A stretch of 6,079 nucleotides of DNA from JAISFI01 sp031552425 (GCA_031552425.1 JAVBMM010000164.1:1-6079), one strand, 5' to 3'. Positions 1 to 6,079 are shown, counted from the stretch's first letter. The notes: generated by a model from the sequence alone, not told the origin. Numbers and translations: made by a program.

Positions 1-437
1 AAGAATATTTGTTGGAGCGTCAACTAAAACCGGAAGCAAGGAAAGATATTATTAAAATATTATTAGAAAATGATATTTTACCTACTTCTATGATAGATAT
101 ATCGGATGGCTTGTCATCAGAGCTGTTACACATATGTAAACAAAGTAAAGTAGGGTGTAGAATATATGAAGAAAAGATTCCTATTGATTATCAGACTGCA
201 GTAATGGCTGAACAATTTAATATGAATGTAACTACTGCTGCATTAAATGGGGGAGAGGATTATGAATTATTATTCACAGTACCTTTGAGTATGCATGAAA
301 AAATGGAAAGTATTTCTGCTGTAAAAATTATAGGTTATATAAGTGATTTGGAATCAGGGGCTTGTTTGATAACGAGGGATAATGAAGAGATCAAATTAAC
401 GGCTCAAGGTTGGAATTCTATGCTCAAAAAAGAATAA
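1..437 (+). CDS. thiL: Thiamine-monophosphate kinase, C-terminal part (5' end outside window)
   Basis: ThiL phosphorylates thiamine monophosphate to thiamine diphosphate, the last step of cofactor synthesis, in the cytoplasm. The visible part is 144 residues, the first whole codon being at position 3; the family is usually about 320-350 residues, so a little over half is missing to the left. The TTG at position 9 is an internal leucine, not a start. Two signatures of the PurM/ThiL-type ATP-binding fold are seen: MIDISDGL (fragment residues about 30-37, with the metal/ATP-binding aspartates) and NGGEDYELLFTVP (about 82-94), followed by the C-terminal IGYI strand and a GW near the end. The frame is intact to a TAA stop. 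No terminator lies between the stop and the tRNA promoter, so transcripts may run through the tRNA to the terminator near 594-635. Identification rests on recognised motifs and is firm. Confidence 0.93.
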   Translation, partial: EYLLERQLKPEARKDIIKILLENDILPTSMIDISDGLSSELLHICKQSKVGCRIYEEKIPIDYQTAVMAEQFNMNVTTAALNGGEDYELLFTVPLSMHEKMESISAVKIIGYISDLESGACLITRDNEEIKLTAQGWNSMLKKE

Positions 438-451
438 AATCTTCAAAAAGG

Positions 452-481
452 TTGTGTAAATAAAAAAAAGTAGTACCTTTG
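452..481 (+). promoter_or_regulatory. Bacteroidetes-type promoter of the tRNA-Phe gene
   Basis: TACCTTTG at 474-481 fits the -7 consensus TAnnTTTG used by the primary sigma factor of Bacteroidetes. A TTG at 452-454 lies 19 nt upstream, at the expected -33 position. Transcription would begin a few bases after 481, giving a leader of roughly 10 nt before the mature tRNA at 498. Position and spacing are seen; the function is inferred from the consensus. Confidence 0.75.
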
Positions 482-497
482 CACTCGCTAAAATGAT

Positions 498-570
<73 letters not shown>

Positions 571-593
571 CTTGACAAAAAGGAGAAAAGATG

Positions 594-635
594 AAAATCC
601 CTGAAAGTAAATGACTTTCAGGGATTTTTCTTTTT
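594..635 (+). terminator. Intrinsic terminator after tRNA-Phe
   Basis: A perfect 15-bp stem (594-608 with 614-628, core TCCCTGAAAGT/ACTTTCAGGGA) closes a five-base loop AAATG (609-613). The descending arm ends in TTTTT and is followed by CTTTTT, giving the U-rich tail. It ends the tRNA-Phe transcript and possibly thiL read-through. On the opposite strand the hairpin is followed by a moderately T-rich stretch, so it might also stop transcription from the minus-strand Nudix gene, whose stop lies about 135 bp away; that is inference. Confidence 0.9.
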
Positions 636-762
636 CTCAAAAAGTGCCGTTTTAAGGGAATAAAGGCAATCTGCGGTTTTTCTATACATCTATTCTTATT
701 TTTGACAAACAGGACAAAAATAAAAAACAATAATATAAAGCTGGGAATTAATTCTGAATCTA

Positions 763-1332
763 TCAGTATGATAATGCATTATTTTCTGCAATAAACTTCC
801 ATAATGGAGCAGCCATCAATGATTGTTTGATTTCATTGCTGAGCAATAGTCTTTTGACATCTTCCAGGGATAATAAATGGACTGAAAGTTCTTCTGTTTC
901 ATCCAGATTCTGTTCCTGAATTTTTTCAACATCCCTTGCCAAAAAACAATGCGTCAGGTTATTTACTGTAGAAGGATTGGCAGAAATAACCATATGTTCT
1001 TCCCACGATCCGTTGCCATAACCCGTTTCTTCCAATAATTCCCTTTGTGCCGAAATCAGGGGAGAATCATCTTCTTTTTCACAAACGCCAGCACATAATT
1101 CAAAATTCACACTTTTTATGCCATGACGGTATTGTTTTACGAAAACAAATTGTTTCTCTTTGGTTATTGCAATCACATTTATCCATTCGGGATATTCCAT
1201 TACATAATAAGACGGAATTTGTTTTCCACTTGGTAGCAGTATATGATCTCTCCTGACTGTAAACCAAGGTTCTGTAAACAGATACTCACTATTTAGGACT
1301 TTCCAATGTAAATTTTCATCTATTGTTTTCAT
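763..1332 (-). CDS. Nudix hydrolase, ADP-ribose pyrophosphatase type
   Basis: A 189-residue Nudix-fold hydrolase, expected to be cytoplasmic and to cleave a nucleoside diphosphate linked to another group; ADP-ribose to AMP and ribose 5-phosphate is the likeliest reaction. The Nudix box spans about residues 82-105, and its catalytic metal-binding helix R97-E98-L-L-E101-E102-T-G104-Y105 is complete. ELCAG (78-82) precedes it where ELPAG is usual. P120 lies 15 residues past the box, the position where proline marks the ADP-ribose pyrophosphatase subgroup. The first half of the box is one residue longer than the consensus GX5EX7REUXEEXGU, and its first glutamate is replaced by aspartate (D88). 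Start ATG at 1332 gives the expected N-terminal strands and is preceded by a TAnnTTTG box. It is a single gene, divergent from a short + strand frame. The family is certain; the substrate is not. Confidence 0.93.
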   Translation of the reverse strand: MKTIDENLHWKVLNSEYLFTEPWFTVRRDHILLPSGKQIPSYYVMEYPEWINVIAITKEKQFVFVKQYRHGIKSVNFELCAGVCEKEDDSPLISAQRELLEETGYGNGSWEEHMVISANPSTVNNLTHCFLARDVEKIQEQNLDETEELSVHLLSLEDVKRLLLSNEIKQSLMAAPLWKFIAENNALSY

Positions 1333-1373
1333 TATCTCAATCTTTGTAGTTCTCTTTTATTTGCAGTAAAGTA

Positions 1374-1381
1374 CAAAATTA
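1374..1381 (-). promoter_or_regulatory. -7 promoter element of the Nudix gene
   Basis: On the minus strand these bases read TAATTTTG, an exact match to the Bacteroidetes -7 consensus TAnnTTTG, 41 bp upstream of the Nudix start codon. No convincing -33 TTTG is seen at 19-21 nt upstream, so this is a partial promoter call. It would give a leader of roughly 30-35 nt. Confidence 0.45.
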
Positions 1382-1474
1382 TAAATATTCATGATAACTC
1401 CCTGTATTTTTTAATTAAGAAAGGACATTTACTACAATCCGATATTTGGATACTTTTCATCTTATAATCTGTCC

Positions 1475-1482
1475 TAACTTTG
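1475..1482 (+). promoter_or_regulatory. -7 promoter-like element before the short + strand frame
   Basis: TAACTTTG matches TAnnTTTG exactly. The ATG at 1491 starts only 8 nt after it, so a transcript would be nearly leaderless. No good -33 element is present. It may be the surviving promoter of a gene whose coding part has decayed. Confidence 0.4.
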
Positions 1483-1490
1483 TACTGTAA

Positions 1491-1682
1491 ATGAAAACAA
1501 TTTTGATTACAAGAGTATCAAGCAGCACAAGGCGCTGCCTATTATGGTACGGATCACTGAAAGATTTTATCTTATTCAAAAATTACATGGAAGATAATTA
1601 CTTGGAATATCCGCTGGTTGAAGAAATGGCTGAAAATCTGGGCATGAATACCAATTTACTATGGAAAAAGTACGCACTATAA
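1491..1682 (+). CDS. Short hypothetical frame, possible remnant of an AraC-type regulator
   Basis: A 63-codon frame from ATG to TAA, not firmly recognised. The second half (residues about 27-61: F-I-L-F-K-N-Y-M-E-D-N-Y, then VEEMAENLGMNTNLLWKKY) resembles the start of an AraC/XylS helix-turn-helix domain, where an acidic helix is followed by V..(L/M)A..L.M....L. The domain then stops after about one helix-turn-helix unit instead of the usual 100 residues, and stops occur in all frames shortly after. The first half (SSSTRRCLLW) reads poorly, whereas the +1 frame over the same bases (1507-1557) reads LQEYQAAQGAAYYGTDH before a stop, which looks more protein-like. That suggests a frameshifted, truncated pseudogene rather than a working small protein. 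A TAnnTTTG box precedes the ATG. It could also be a chance frame. Confidence 0.28.
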   Translation: MKTILITRVSSSTRRCLLWYGSLKDFILFKNYMEDNYLEYPLVEEMAENLGMNTNLLWKKYAL

Positions 1683-1762
1683 TGAATGATATAATGAAAT
1701 AATAACATGAAATAGAGCATAGGTTGGCTCCCATTTGGCGAAGATTGGAGTTTCAATAGTTT

Positions 1763-2650
1763 CTATAGATCTTGTACCCAATCATCTAAATGTCCGAACT
1801 TTCCTTCTTCAAAGTCCTGAAAAGCTTGCTCAATTTCTCTGCGGGTGTTCATAACAAAAGGACCTGCAGCAGCAATAGGCTCATTTAAAGGTTCTCCACT
1901 CAATACTAATAAAATAGCCTCCTCTTCTGCTTGTAAGATAATGTCTTCTCCTTTGTTTTGAAATAAAATAAATTGATTCGTAGGAACAATTTCTTTATTA
2001 TTTACTTTTACCGAACCTTTTACTACCAATATTCCGGTGTTGTAACCGGATGGTAAAGATAAGGTGCATTTTGCTGCTTTTTTTAGCTTGACATTATACA
2101 TTTCTATTGGTGAAAAAGTAAAAGCAATACCTTGTATACCTTGATAATTTCCGGCAATTACTTCTATTTTTCCACTTTCGTCTGGTAATTGATAAACAGG
2201 AATATTATTATGGATGAGAGCTTGGTATTTAGGAGGTGTCATTTTATCTTTTTTAGGAAGATTCACCCAGATTTGTGCCATATGGAAATCACCTCCTTGT
2301 TTATTGAATAATTCTTCGTGGTATTCTTTATGTAAAACTCCCCCTCCGGCAGTCATCCATTGTAGGTCTCCTTCTCCAATCACGCCTCCGTTTCCGGCGC
2401 TATCATGATGAGCTATCTTACCCTGATAAGAAACTGTTACCGTTTCAATTCCACGATGAGGGTGTACCCCAACACCTTGAGGAATATTACTTGGCGGAAA
2501 AAGCATTTTAGCATTATAATCCAATAAAAAGAAAGGACTCATGCGTTGCATGTCCAATAAAGTAGGGAAAAAATTGTGCACTTTGAATCCATTGCCTACC
2601 ATGCGAGTGGGAGGAGGTGCTAATACCTGTTCAATCTCTTTTATATTCAT
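1763..2650 (-). CDS. Pirin family protein
   Basis: A 295-residue bicupin of the pirin family, the family's normal length, probably cytoplasmic. All four metal ligands of the N-terminal cupin are present: H63 and H65 in GVHPHRGIETVT, then H107 and E109 in the HKE that follows DLQWMTAGGG. The C-terminal cupin ends with the typical pirin motif GPFVMNTRREIEQAFQDF (263-280). Bacterial members such as E. coli YhhW have quercetin 2,3-dioxygenase activity in vitro; the natural substrate is generally unknown, and links to redox or stress responses have been proposed. The start ATG at 2650 gives the normal N-terminus; no Shine-Dalgarno sequence is seen. It follows batD on the same strand after 88 bp, with neither a clear promoter nor a terminator in between, so co-transcription with the Bat genes is possible but unproven. 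Confidence 0.96.
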   Translation of the reverse strand: MNIKEIEQVLAPPPTRMVGNGFKVHNFFPTLLDMQRMSPFFLLDYNAKMLFPPSNIPQGVGVHPHRGIETVTVSYQGKIAHHDSAGNGGVIGEGDLQWMTAGGGVLHKEYHEELFNKQGGDFHMAQIWVNLPKKDKMTPPKYQALIHNNIPVYQLPDESGKIEVIAGNYQGIQGIAFTFSPIEMYNVKLKKAAKCTLSLPSGYNTGILVVKGSVKVNNKEIVPTNQFILFQNKGEDIILQAEEEAILLVLSGEPLNEPIAAAGPFVMNTRREIEQAFQDFEEGKFGHLDDWVQDL

Positions 2651-2738
2651 TGCCTAAAGGTTTAATTACTTTCTATATAACGAATATTCATTTGTTTTGT
2701 TCATGTTTTTGTGAGTGCAGAATTAGAAATATACAGTT

Positions 2739-4121
2739 TTATACTTCCTGTTCATTATTCAATAACTTTTCAGGTTTTGCAGAAAGAACTTCCTCACGAA
2801 GTTTTTTGATTAGTTTCTTAAAATCATTTAAGTTTATTTTTCCCGAATGGTAATAGGCTGCCAGTTGTTGTTTGAAATCTTTAGATTCTTGTAATTTATT
2901 AAAAAAATCAAGAGAAAAACCAATGGAAGAAGACGGTTTAATATCTAATGTATCCCACCATTTATAGAGTGAATCAGATAGATGTTTTGTATCAGCTTTG
3001 AGGAATTGCTTGAAGAGGTATTTCTCGCTTTGTTTGTATTTTTCCCGGGATAAGCGCCATTTTTTGTATTGATAGATACTTATACGAACAAGTATAAAGA
3101 GCATAAGCAGTGTGGCAATTGCAATTCCTGCGAATTGGTACCATGGAAACCCAAAAATATGGAGTGTTTCTTTCTTTTTATTCTGATCCCCGAGTGCACC
3201 CGTTGTGGCTTGTAGACTATCTCTTAATGTTGTAAGAATACCTAAATTGGGATTTTCCGCAATGTGTAACTTCTTTTCTGTAAGCGTGCGTTCTTGCATC
3301 TTTCCAGTGTATGGATTCCAAAACGATAAACGTACTTCAGGAATGGTAAAATCTCCGGATTTTTCTAATAAGTAAGTAATGGATTGAATGCTTTTTCCGT
3401 TTACATCTCCACCTGTTTTTGAGTCATCCAAAACAGGATCTTTAGGATAAACGCTTGCCCATTTTATTTGGTATTGTTCTGAAATATTTGGTATAAATTG
3501 AGGTAGAGTTCCTTTTGCATCGACAGTGACAGTACGTTCGATAACATCACCGACTTTTAGATTATTCAGGTTGGTATTCCATTTTTCAGTAATACTTAAA
3601 TCTTTGGCTACAAGCCAGGTGTCTGTTTTTTTATCATGGGGAATGTCTTTGACGATGAATTTATGTATACTGGTATGAATAACTACTTTACGAGCTGTAG
3701 AACTTCCTTCGGGTGGACTTTGTGCTGTGATTTCTAAAGAAGGAATACTAAATTCTCCTGCTTTATAAGGAAAAACAATGTAATAAAACTGTACACCCGG
3801 ATATTGTTTTCCTCCCACAGTAAACATGCCGGGTTGTGTCTTATCAAAAGGCACGATAAAGGCATTCGGGATTTGAAGGTTTGTAAATTCTAACGGAGCG
3901 GTAAACCAAGTTTTTGTGTAAACGGTGATATTTACACGGAAAGGTTGTTGTACATATACTGAATTCCGACTTAAATCTATAATGGCGGATACTTGAGCTT
4001 GTATGTTTTTTCCAAAGAACAAAAAAAAGAACACAAAAATGATAAAGTACAAAGGGTTTATTTTTTCGTGTCTTTGTGTCTTCGTGTTTACACTTTTATG
4101 TATTGTATGAATTTGTTTCAT
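2739..4121 (-). CDS. batD: BatD-like membrane protein with signal sequence
   Basis: A 460-residue protein of the BatD (aerotolerance operon) family. Residues 24-37 are a very hydrophobic core (LYFIIFVFFFLFFG) followed by a likely signal peptidase site at A42-Q43. A large beta-rich periplasmic region follows (about 45-320), with family-like segments such as YYIVFPYKAGEFSIP near 113-127 and the repeated pattern KSGDFTIPEVRLSFWNP near 254-270. A membrane helix lies at about 327-349, then a basic, helical cytoplasmic tail with LSDSLYKWWDTL (381-392), resembling the C-terminal helical domain of proteobacterial BatD. The ATG (4119-4121) begins one base after the stop of the upstream VWA-TPR gene, so translation is probably coupled, which supports this start. 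The part before the hydrophobic core is long (about 23 residues) because an 8-bp tandem repeat is embedded in it. BatD has no assigned enzymatic activity; it presumably works with the VWA protein at the envelope. Confidence 0.87.
   Translation of the reverse strand: MKQIHTIHKSVNTKTQRHEKINPLYFIIFVFFFLFFGKNIQAQVSAIIDLSRNSVYVQQPFRVNITVYTKTWFTAPLEFTNLQIPNAFIVPFDKTQPGMFTVGGKQYPGVQFYYIVFPYKAGEFSIPSLEITAQSPPEGSSTARKVVIHTSIHKFIVKDIPHDKKTDTWLVAKDLSITEKWNTNLNNLKVGDVIERTVTVDAKGTLPQFIPNISEQYQIKWASVYPKDPVLDDSKTGGDVNGKSIQSITYLLEKSGDFTIPEVRLSFWNPYTGKMQERTLTEKKLHIAENPNLGILTTLRDSLQATTGALGDQNKKKETLHIFGFPWYQFAGIAIATLLMLFILVRISIYQYKKWRLSREKYKQSEKYLFKQFLKADTKHLSDSLYKWWDTLDIKPSSSIGFSLDFFNKLQESKDFKQQLAAYYHSGKINLNDFKKLIKKLREEVLSAKPEKLLNNEQEV
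4064..4087 (-). repeat. Three-unit 8-bp tandem repeat inside the batD signal-peptide region
   Basis: On the minus strand the bases read ACACGAAG, ACACAAAG, ACACGAAA in direct succession. The array is 24 bp, a multiple of three, so it leaves the batD frame open and is translated as about NTKTQRHE (residues 12-19). From general knowledge, ACACGAAG-type short arrays are seen as interspersed, usually non-coding elements in various bacterial genomes; that comparison is from memory and not checked here. Confidence 0.7.
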
Positions 4122-4122
4122 T

Positions 4123-5856
4123 TTACCAATCTTCTTTTTCTTGTTTTACATCTGGATAGTATTTTTGTTTTTGTATTTCGAAGCGTCGATGAAGAAATTC
4201 TCCCGGATCAGCATTTGTTTTTTGCATCAATACTCTTGTTTCTATAGGAGTTTGTTTATCCATTTTAAAATCTTTGGGAGGAAATTTTTGTTCTTTTGCA
4301 CGATGAATATTGCTTTGTACTTCATCTGACGCGCGATCCCCTTTTGTCGGAAGTTTTTTTACTTCGGTGTCAGATGATAATTGTTCTTCTTCAGGTTTGG
4401 GTTTATGTTCTTTCAATTTTTCTTTGACTGTATTTTTTAAAATACTGTCAATACTGTTTATATGGGGATGAAACCGCAATATACTTTCAGCCTGGTCTTT
4501 CATTAGTTTGGAAGCATCAATATTATGCAGAGATTGTTCCTGAAGTGATGCGTCTAAGGATGCTGCATTTTGAAAAGCCGTAATTGCTTCGTCATAATAT
4601 CCCAATTTTGCCAAAGCTAAACCATAATTATATTTTCCAATAGCAGTTGTGTCATCTGCCAATAATTCGACAACGCTTTGAAAATCTTCGTTTTTGAAAT
4701 AGGCGGCAGCTTTATGTATATTATCAGTAAATAATTCTGCAGCTTGTTCGTAATTTCCTTTTTCATATAGTTTTTCAGCACGATAATCTGCTGAATACCA
4801 CCAGTCAGCATGTTTACTTTCCGGACTGCATGAACTGAAATTAATTATTAGCAGAGGAATCCAACACCATTGTACTACCCAACCTTTTCGGAACCAGAGT
4901 AAAAGAATTAAAAGAGCCGGAAATAGTAACCATATTCCTTTATCGTCCCATTCTTGAGCATCTTGTTTTTTATCTTTTTCAAAAACGAGCTTATCACTGA
5001 TACGTTTGGCAATATCTTCCACATCTGATTTGTCGAGAGTAATGGTAGTAATGTTAATTTTATCATTTTGTTTGAGATTGTTCAGTGCTGTAGGCGATTG
5101 TTGAGAAATAATATTCGTCTTGGGAATGATAGCTCCATTAGGTGTTGAGAAAAGTAAGATTTCCAGTTTGTGGATAGAATTATTGATGTAATCGGAAAGC
5201 ATAACGGCTTCATTATCATTAATTACATCAGTCATTAATAAAATAGTACTTGGAGCTTCCACATGCTTCATCAATGTATCTATTAATCCAATATTTAGTG
5301 CCATATTAGTTCCTTGCACAGGCATTTCCCAATTGTAAAGACTGCGCGTATGGTGCTTCACTAGTTTATAATCGGCAGTAAATGGTAGTACCATGTGCGG
5401 AGTTCCGGCAAATCCAATTAATCCCGCGCGGGCACGGGGATTAGCATCCAGAAAATCGGAAATTTTCATTTTCGCTCTTTCCAAACGTGAAGGTTGGATA
5501 TCTGTTGCCGTCATGGATTTCGACATATCTAAAGAAATTAGCACTACTGCCGGAACCTTTTCTCCCGGAATAATACGTTTTTTCCATGTGGGACCTGCTA
5601 ATGCCAGAATCATGAAAAAGAGTCCGAAAAATAAAGAAAGTAAAGGTAATATAATTGCTTTTTTGCTGCTTTTACTGAACATGTACGGACGTAAGGCTGG
5701 TGCAATGATATTTTTCCAATTTTTTTGTTCACGATTACTTAGCACTAAAAGAAGGACAACGATGATTAATGGAATATACAACCACAATGCCCAAGGTCTT
5801 AAAAAATGAAATGCATGGGGGGTAAAATCGGATAATATGTTGAAAAATGATATCAT
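4123..5856 (-). CDS. batB: VWA domain and TPR membrane protein (fused BatB/BatC type)
   Basis: A 577-residue inner-membrane protein. Membrane segments lie at about 22-40 and 67-88. The von Willebrand factor A domain runs from about 102 to 290 with a complete MIDAS metal site: D110-M-S112-K-S114, T183 in QGTNMALNIG and D210 in LLMTD. A membrane hairpin follows at about 307-322 and 327-342, with basic WFRKG between. TPR-like helices (about 353-437, such as YEKGNYEQAAELF and YNYGLALAKLGYYDEAITAF) precede a charged linker and a C-terminal motif DPGEFLHRRFEIQ (550-562). Basic loops at 41-66 and 323-326 put the VWA and TPR parts in the periplasm by the positive-inside rule. In many Bacteroidetes these parts are separate genes batB and batC; the joined form is like that of Proteobacteria. 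The ATG at 5856 is the only plausible start, an in-frame stop lying 8 codons upstream. It is the first gene of a pair with batD. The biochemical role is unknown; the name refers to aerotolerance. Confidence 0.9.
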   Translation of the reverse strand: MISFFNILSDFTPHAFHFLRPWALWLYIPLIIVVLLLVLSNREQKNWKNIIAPALRPYMFSKSSKKAIILPLLSLFFGLFFMILALAGPTWKKRIIPGEKVPAVVLISLDMSKSMTATDIQPSRLERAKMKISDFLDANPRARAGLIGFAGTPHMVLPFTADYKLVKHHTRSLYNWEMPVQGTNMALNIGLIDTLMKHVEAPSTILLMTDVINDNEAVMLSDYINNSIHKLEILLFSTPNGAIIPKTNIISQQSPTALNNLKQNDKINITTITLDKSDVEDIAKRISDKLVFEKDKKQDAQEWDDKGIWLLFPALLILLLWFRKGWVVQWCWIPLLIINFSSCSPESKHADWWYSADYRAEKLYEKGNYEQAAELFTDNIHKAAAYFKNEDFQSVVELLADDTTAIGKYNYGLALAKLGYYDEAITAFQNAASLDASLQEQSLHNIDASKLMKDQAESILRFHPHINSIDSILKNTVKEKLKEHKPKPEEEQLSSDTEVKKLPTKGDRASDEVQSNIHRAKEQKFPPKDFKMDKQTPIETRVLMQKTNADPGEFLHRRFEIQKQKYYPDVKQEKEDW

Positions 5857-6006
5857 ATAATATTTACAGGAAAACGCTTAATTGTGGAAATTGTTCAGCT
5901 AAAATGTTTTTCTCTGTCTAAATAAAAAAAGTGAGAAGATCTATACTTCTTATATAGAGAGTGATTTTTAATGAATCTACTAATAATATAAGCATAAACG
6001 AAGTAG

Positions 6007-6050
6007 AATATCAAGCAGGAGAAGTAAAAACACTTCTCCTGCTTGATATT
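6007..6050. other. Perfect 19-bp palindromic hairpin upstream of the VWA-TPR gene
   Basis: AATATCAAGCAGGAGAAGT (6007-6025) is perfectly complementary to 6032-6050, with a six-base loop AAAAAC. It looks like a terminator stem, but neither side is followed by a T-run (AGTTGAAAAG on the + side, CTACTTCG on the - side), so classical intrinsic termination is uncertain. It lies about 150 bp upstream of the VWA-TPR start. A possible minus-strand stop codon (TAG at 6062-6064, preceded by codons for LFGKK) lies 11 bp to the right, so it may close a gene that enters from beyond the window. The rest of 5857-6006 is AT-rich, and I see no gene or clear TAnnTTTG promoter in it. Confidence 0.6.
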
Positions 6051-6079
6051 AGTTGAAAAGTCTACTTTTTGCCAAATAA

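Noticed and set aside
580..614. Seven-codon frame MKIPESK preceded by AAGGAG, just after the tRNA
   Set aside because: It overlaps the ascending arm of the terminator hairpin, and Shine-Dalgarno sequences are little used in this phylum; most likely chance.
700..726. ATTTTTG/CAAAAAT imperfect hairpin downstream of the Nudix gene
   Set aside because: Seven A-T-rich pairs around a ten-base loop in an AT-rich region is expected by chance; a terminator is possible but not supported.
1720..1750. Possible short hairpin CTCCCAT...ATTGGAG between the small + frame and the pirin stop
   Set aside because: Only about seven pairs with a mismatch and no T-run; too weak to call a terminator.
3993..4329. 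Two + strand frames opposite the batD start and the VWA-TPR end
   Set aside because: They are low-complexity, phenylalanine-rich antisense translations of the batD signal peptide and the lysine-rich tail of the upstream protein.
5393..5809. 138-codon + strand frame opposite the VWA-TPR gene
   Set aside because: It is a shadow of the VWA-coding strand, which has clear domain motifs; the + strand translation shows no recognisable family.

Overview
The window looks like an ordinary chromosomal segment of an AT-rich member of the Bacteroidetes, probably the order Bacteroidales. The reasons are: promoter elements of the TAnnTTTG (-7) type characteristic of this phylum, weak or absent Shine-Dalgarno sequences before the genes, a tRNA gene that does not encode its CCA end, and an aerotolerance-type (Bat) gene pair. 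A genus cannot be fixed from this sequence alone.

Left part (1-640, + strand): the 3' end of thiL (thiamine-monophosphate kinase, cut by the window edge), followed after a short spacer by a Bacteroidetes-type promoter, a tRNA-Phe(GAA) gene and a strong intrinsic terminator. Middle-left (763-1682): a Nudix hydrolase of the ADP-ribose pyrophosphatase type on the minus strand, and divergent from it a 63-codon reading frame that is probably a decayed gene remnant. Each has a TAnnTTTG box in front of it.

Middle to right (1763-5856, minus strand): a pirin-family protein preceded by two membrane-associated genes of the Bat type. The first of these is a 577-residue protein that joins a von Willebrand factor A domain (complete MIDAS metal site) to TPR-like repeats; the second is batD, which starts one nucleotide after the stop of the first. 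Positive-inside topology puts the VWA domain, the TPR region and the large N-terminal part of BatD all in the periplasm, so they could form one envelope complex anchored by several membrane segments. The pirin gene lies 88 bp downstream with no terminator visible between, so it may be co-transcribed. Upstream of the VWA gene is 223 bp with no convincing gene, dominated by a perfect 19-bp palindromic hairpin (6007-6050).

No new defence system, mobile element or CRISPR array is visible. The points most worth a second look are the fused VWA-TPR protein in a shortened Bat cluster (no neighbouring batA or batE), a three-unit 8-bp tandem repeat (ACACGAAG type) inside the signal-peptide coding region of batD, a one-residue insertion in the Nudix box, and the unexplained long palindrome at the right edge.
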